15,548 nt of DNA from Thermoplasmatales archaeon. GTDB taxonomy: Archaea > Thermoplasmatota > JASEFT01 > JAUWIS01. Under the pieces are notes generated by a model. That model ran no database searches and was not told the DNA's origin. It saw only the letters and a list, made by a program, of their open reading frames with translations. The translations under genes were made by a program, and so were the position numbers. How positions within the stretch are numbered: the stretch's first letter is position 1; the number at the start of each line of letters is the position of its first letter. Where the stretch lies: positions 1-15,548 of the forward strand of contig JASEEW010000019.1 in the NCBI GenBank assembly GCA_030019485.1, given 5' to 3'. Shown in pieces: positions 14,354-15,548 of this stretch.

Positions 14354-14764
14354 TCATATTTTCTTTAGGAGATCCTTTGTCCTCCAGACCTTAACCTCTT
14401 TCTGCCTGAAAAAATGTTTATCATTTGTCCAAATACCATCATTCTCAAAAGACAACGCCAATGCAAGGAATGGAAAATCATCAGGGTCAATATTTTTCAT
14501 AATGTCCCATGCCCTGGGAATATATTTTGCAAACTCATTTTCAGGTGTTATTATCGCATTTGTCAAAACAGAATCAAGCACAATGTAGAATTCTTCTTCA
14601 CTAAGACCGCTTTTCTTGATAACCTCATTCTTGTGATTTTCTATTTCGTAAAATATGTGTTCTGGGGCATAAAACTCAAAACCTGGGTGCAGAAGTATTT
14701 TTCTTGTAGCAGACTTCTTTATCAAGGCAGAAAGGAGTATGTTTGTATCAACTACCAGCCTCAT
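14354..14764 (-). CDS. vapC: VapC-like PIN-domain toxin
   Basis: PIN-domain ribonuclease, toxin of a VapBC pair. The acidic metal-binding residues are in place: D6 in VVDTNILLSAL, E40 in FYEIENH, D93 with D95/D96 in NIDPDDFPFLALAL, and D115 in WTNDKHF. The 136-residue length is normal. The start overlaps the stop of the upstream antitoxin gene by 4 nt, the usual coupling for these pairs. The RNA target is unknown; VapC enzymes commonly cut tRNA or rRNA. Confidence 0.93.
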   Translation of the reverse strand: MRLVVDTNILLSALIKKSATRKILLHPGFEFYAPEHIFYEIENHKNEVIKKSGLSEEEFYIVLDSVLTNAIITPENEFAKYIPRAWDIMKNIDPDDFPFLALALSFENDGIWTNDKHFFRQKEVKVWRTKDLLKKI

Positions 14765-14991
14765 TTTACATACTTCCTGTAATGTTTAGCCAACCCACTC
14801 TTTATCTTTTTATCCAGTTCCATAACATTCTTGTCTGTGAGTTTGCTCTTCTTTGTTATCTTATCCAGCATCTCAAGTCTCATAGCATAATCCCACATAG
14901 CCCTGCGCGCAACCTCACTCCATCTTACCTCATTATGGAGCTTAATAATTCTATATAAATCTTCAGGTACAGACAATGTCATATTTGCCAT
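14761..14991 (-). CDS. vapB: VapB-like ribbon-helix-helix antitoxin
   Basis: A 76-residue antitoxin. The N-terminus MANMTLSVPEDLYRIIK, then VRWSEVARRAMWDYA, is a ribbon-helix-helix DNA-binding fold: a short strand followed by two helices. The charged C-terminal half (LDKKIKSGLAKHYRKY) is the likely VapC-binding part. GGTGAT (minus strand, 15000-14995) lies 3 nt before the ATG. Such antitoxins repress their own promoter, and the partly palindromic CATATAAATATG box upstream is a possible operator and TATA element. Confidence 0.9.
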   Translation of the reverse strand: MANMTLSVPEDLYRIIKLHNEVRWSEVARRAMWDYAMRLEMLDKITKKSKLTDKNVMELDKKIKSGLAKHYRKYVK

Positions 14992-14994
14992 TTT

Positions 14995-15033
14995 ATCACC
15001 CTATATAGTTATGTGAGTTCGCATATTTATATG
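14995..15033 (-). promoter_or_regulatory. vapBC promoter, possible operator and ribosome binding site
   Basis: Minus-strand CATATAAATATG (15033-15022) is a near-palindromic TATA box centred about 36 nt before the vapB ATG, and GGTGAT (15000-14995) is a strong Shine-Dalgarno site. The palindromic character would suit ribbon-helix-helix autoregulation, but no operator repeat was confirmed. Confidence 0.5.
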
Positions 15034-15046
15034 TTTGCACGAAATG

Positions 15047-15074
15047 GTTTTTGTTGTTTTTATAGGTTGTGATG
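15047..15074 (-). repeat. 28-bp repeat copy 3, upstream of vapBC
   Basis: Identical over 28 bases to 14325-14352. Its TATA part lies about 71 nt before the vapB ATG, farther than the likelier vapBC box at 15022-15033, so here the promoter role is less obvious. It stands at the boundary between the vapBC module and the adjoining transposon remnant. Confidence 0.85.
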
Positions 15075-15095
15075 CACTTATCTATAATGCTTAGT

Positions 15096-15417
15096 TGTAG
15101 TGTAAAGGGACTTCTGTCCTAAAAGCGTAAAGAGACATATGTCCTCTTTATGAAATTAAAGGACATAAACAAAAGACTTGATGCAGTCTTGAACTACATC
15201 ATGAAAAAGGAAACAACATGTAAGATATGTAAAGAAAACAATATCTCAGCGAGAACACTTAGGAGGTGGGCAAAGAGTTATCATGAAAATGGAATATCTG
15301 GTTTGGAACCAAAACCAACAATACCAAAGAACCAATCAAATAACAGAAAGGGACATTAGTCAAATTTAGGCCAAATGTCCCTTTACGGAATTAGGACAAA
15401 AGTGAGTTTACAGTACA
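15096..15417 (+). mobile_element. Internally deleted transposon with about 50-bp terminal inverted repeats
   Basis: The left end (15096-15145, beginning TGTAGTGTAAAGGGACTTC) and the right end read in reverse complement (15417-15368, beginning TGTACTGTAAACTCACTTT) match at 39 of 50 bases. Within each end there is a repeated block of the form GTAAAGGGACnTnTGTCCT spaced about 25 bp, which looks like paired transposase-binding sites. The 5'-TGT...ACA-3' termini fit IS481-like or related DDE elements. At 322 bp it is too short for an active transposase. I saw no clear target-site duplication. Confidence 0.8.
15150..15359 (+). pseudogene. Transposase N-terminal fragment (helix-turn-helix only)
   Basis: A 69-residue frame between the terminal repeats. 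CKICKENNISARTLRRWAKS and YHENGISGLEPKP form the helix-turn-helix and the G-x2-GL linker typical of the start of IS481/IS630-type transposases. The DDE catalytic domain, about 250 residues in those families, is absent: after KPTIPKNQSNNRKGH the frame stops and the right terminal repeat follows. It is a deletion derivative. If expressed it could still bind the element ends, but that is only a possibility. Confidence 0.75.
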
Positions 15418-15485
15418 CACATAGGTTATATACTTAACTTCGCCATTTCCATTTAATATTTTCCTAAATTCCCACCAAATTAGGC

Positions 15486-15548
15486 ATTATATTTTCTTAT
15501 TCCTTCTCTCTCCACGAAAAATTATGGAAAATAATTTCATTTGTAATG
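15486..15548 (+). CDS. Possible promoter and start of a CDS at the right edge
   Basis: An ATG at 15524 opens MENNFICN to the window edge. An ATTATATTT box (15486-15494) lies about 34 nt upstream, as for other genes here. There is no Shine-Dalgarno site. Eight codons are too few to name a product. The stretch 15418-15485 shows nothing recognisable. Confidence 0.2.
   Translation, partial: MIFSYSFSLHEKLWKIISFVM

Noticed and set aside
13695..15074. The 28-bp repeats as a dispersed CRISPR array
   Set aside because: The length is CRISPR-like, but the copies are 600-700 bp apart with real genes between them, one copy is diverged, and no cas gene is visible.

Overview
The window reads as a piece of a euryarchaeal chromosome, most plausibly from the Thermoplasmatota or a nearby uncultured lineage, with moderate to low AT-leaning composition. 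The evidence for Archaea is firm: a family B DNA polymerase, archaeal RNase P subunit Rnp4, exosome subunit Csl4, RNA polymerase subunit RpoL, diphthamide enzyme Dph2, an archaeal TruD, aEF-1beta, an MfnA-type decarboxylase, TATA boxes placed 25-35 nt before starts, and secreted Asn-rich proteins with archaeal-type C-terminal anchors. The phylum is an inference from gene content and style, not from a marker alignment.

Left end (1-900, minus strand): a probable CDS start running off the left edge, rnp4, and an unrecognised 134-residue gene that overlaps rnp4 by 4 nt and leads the operon from its own TATA box. A bulged hairpin built on a tandem 14-bp repeat sits right after rnp4 and includes its stop codon. 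Then 1000-1910 is a mobile-element patch: a frameshifted IS200-type tnpA with its right-end hairpin, a 111-nt segment that can fold into a three-way junction, and a headless helix-turn-helix (MerR/excisionase-like) remnant.

Middle (1927-8369, plus strand): polB, with all exonuclease and polymerase motifs but an apparent N-terminal insert of roughly 35 residues, followed by three secreted or surface genes: a signal-peptide protein, a lipoprotein-like repeat protein with a C-terminal membrane anchor, and a very densely N-glycosylation-sequon-bearing surface protein with a PGF-like anchor. Next come a small four-CxxC zinc ribbon and aEF-1beta, the usual archaeal pair.

Right (8832-13682, minus strand): a tightly overlapping information-processing operon, mfnA > dph2 > COG2263 methyltransferase > csl4 > rpoL > truD, meeting aEF-1beta tail to tail with a 4-nt overlap. 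Upstream of it lie small accessory modules: a RimJ/RimL-like acetyltransferase and a VapBC toxin-antitoxin pair, all on the minus strand. A 28-bp sequence is repeated perfectly before the acetyltransferase and before vapBC, and in a diverged form before mfnA; it contains a TATA box. At 15096-15417 there is an internally deleted transposon with about 50-bp terminal inverted repeats and only the helix-turn-helix end of its transposase. The last 130 bases may hold the start of another gene.

No CRISPR array, rRNA or tRNA gene was recognised. The candidates most worth checking as new are the 111-nt folded element by the IS200 remnant, the 28-bp promoter-bearing repeat separating gene modules, the polB insert, and the apparent ATC initiation codon of the surface-glycoprotein gene.
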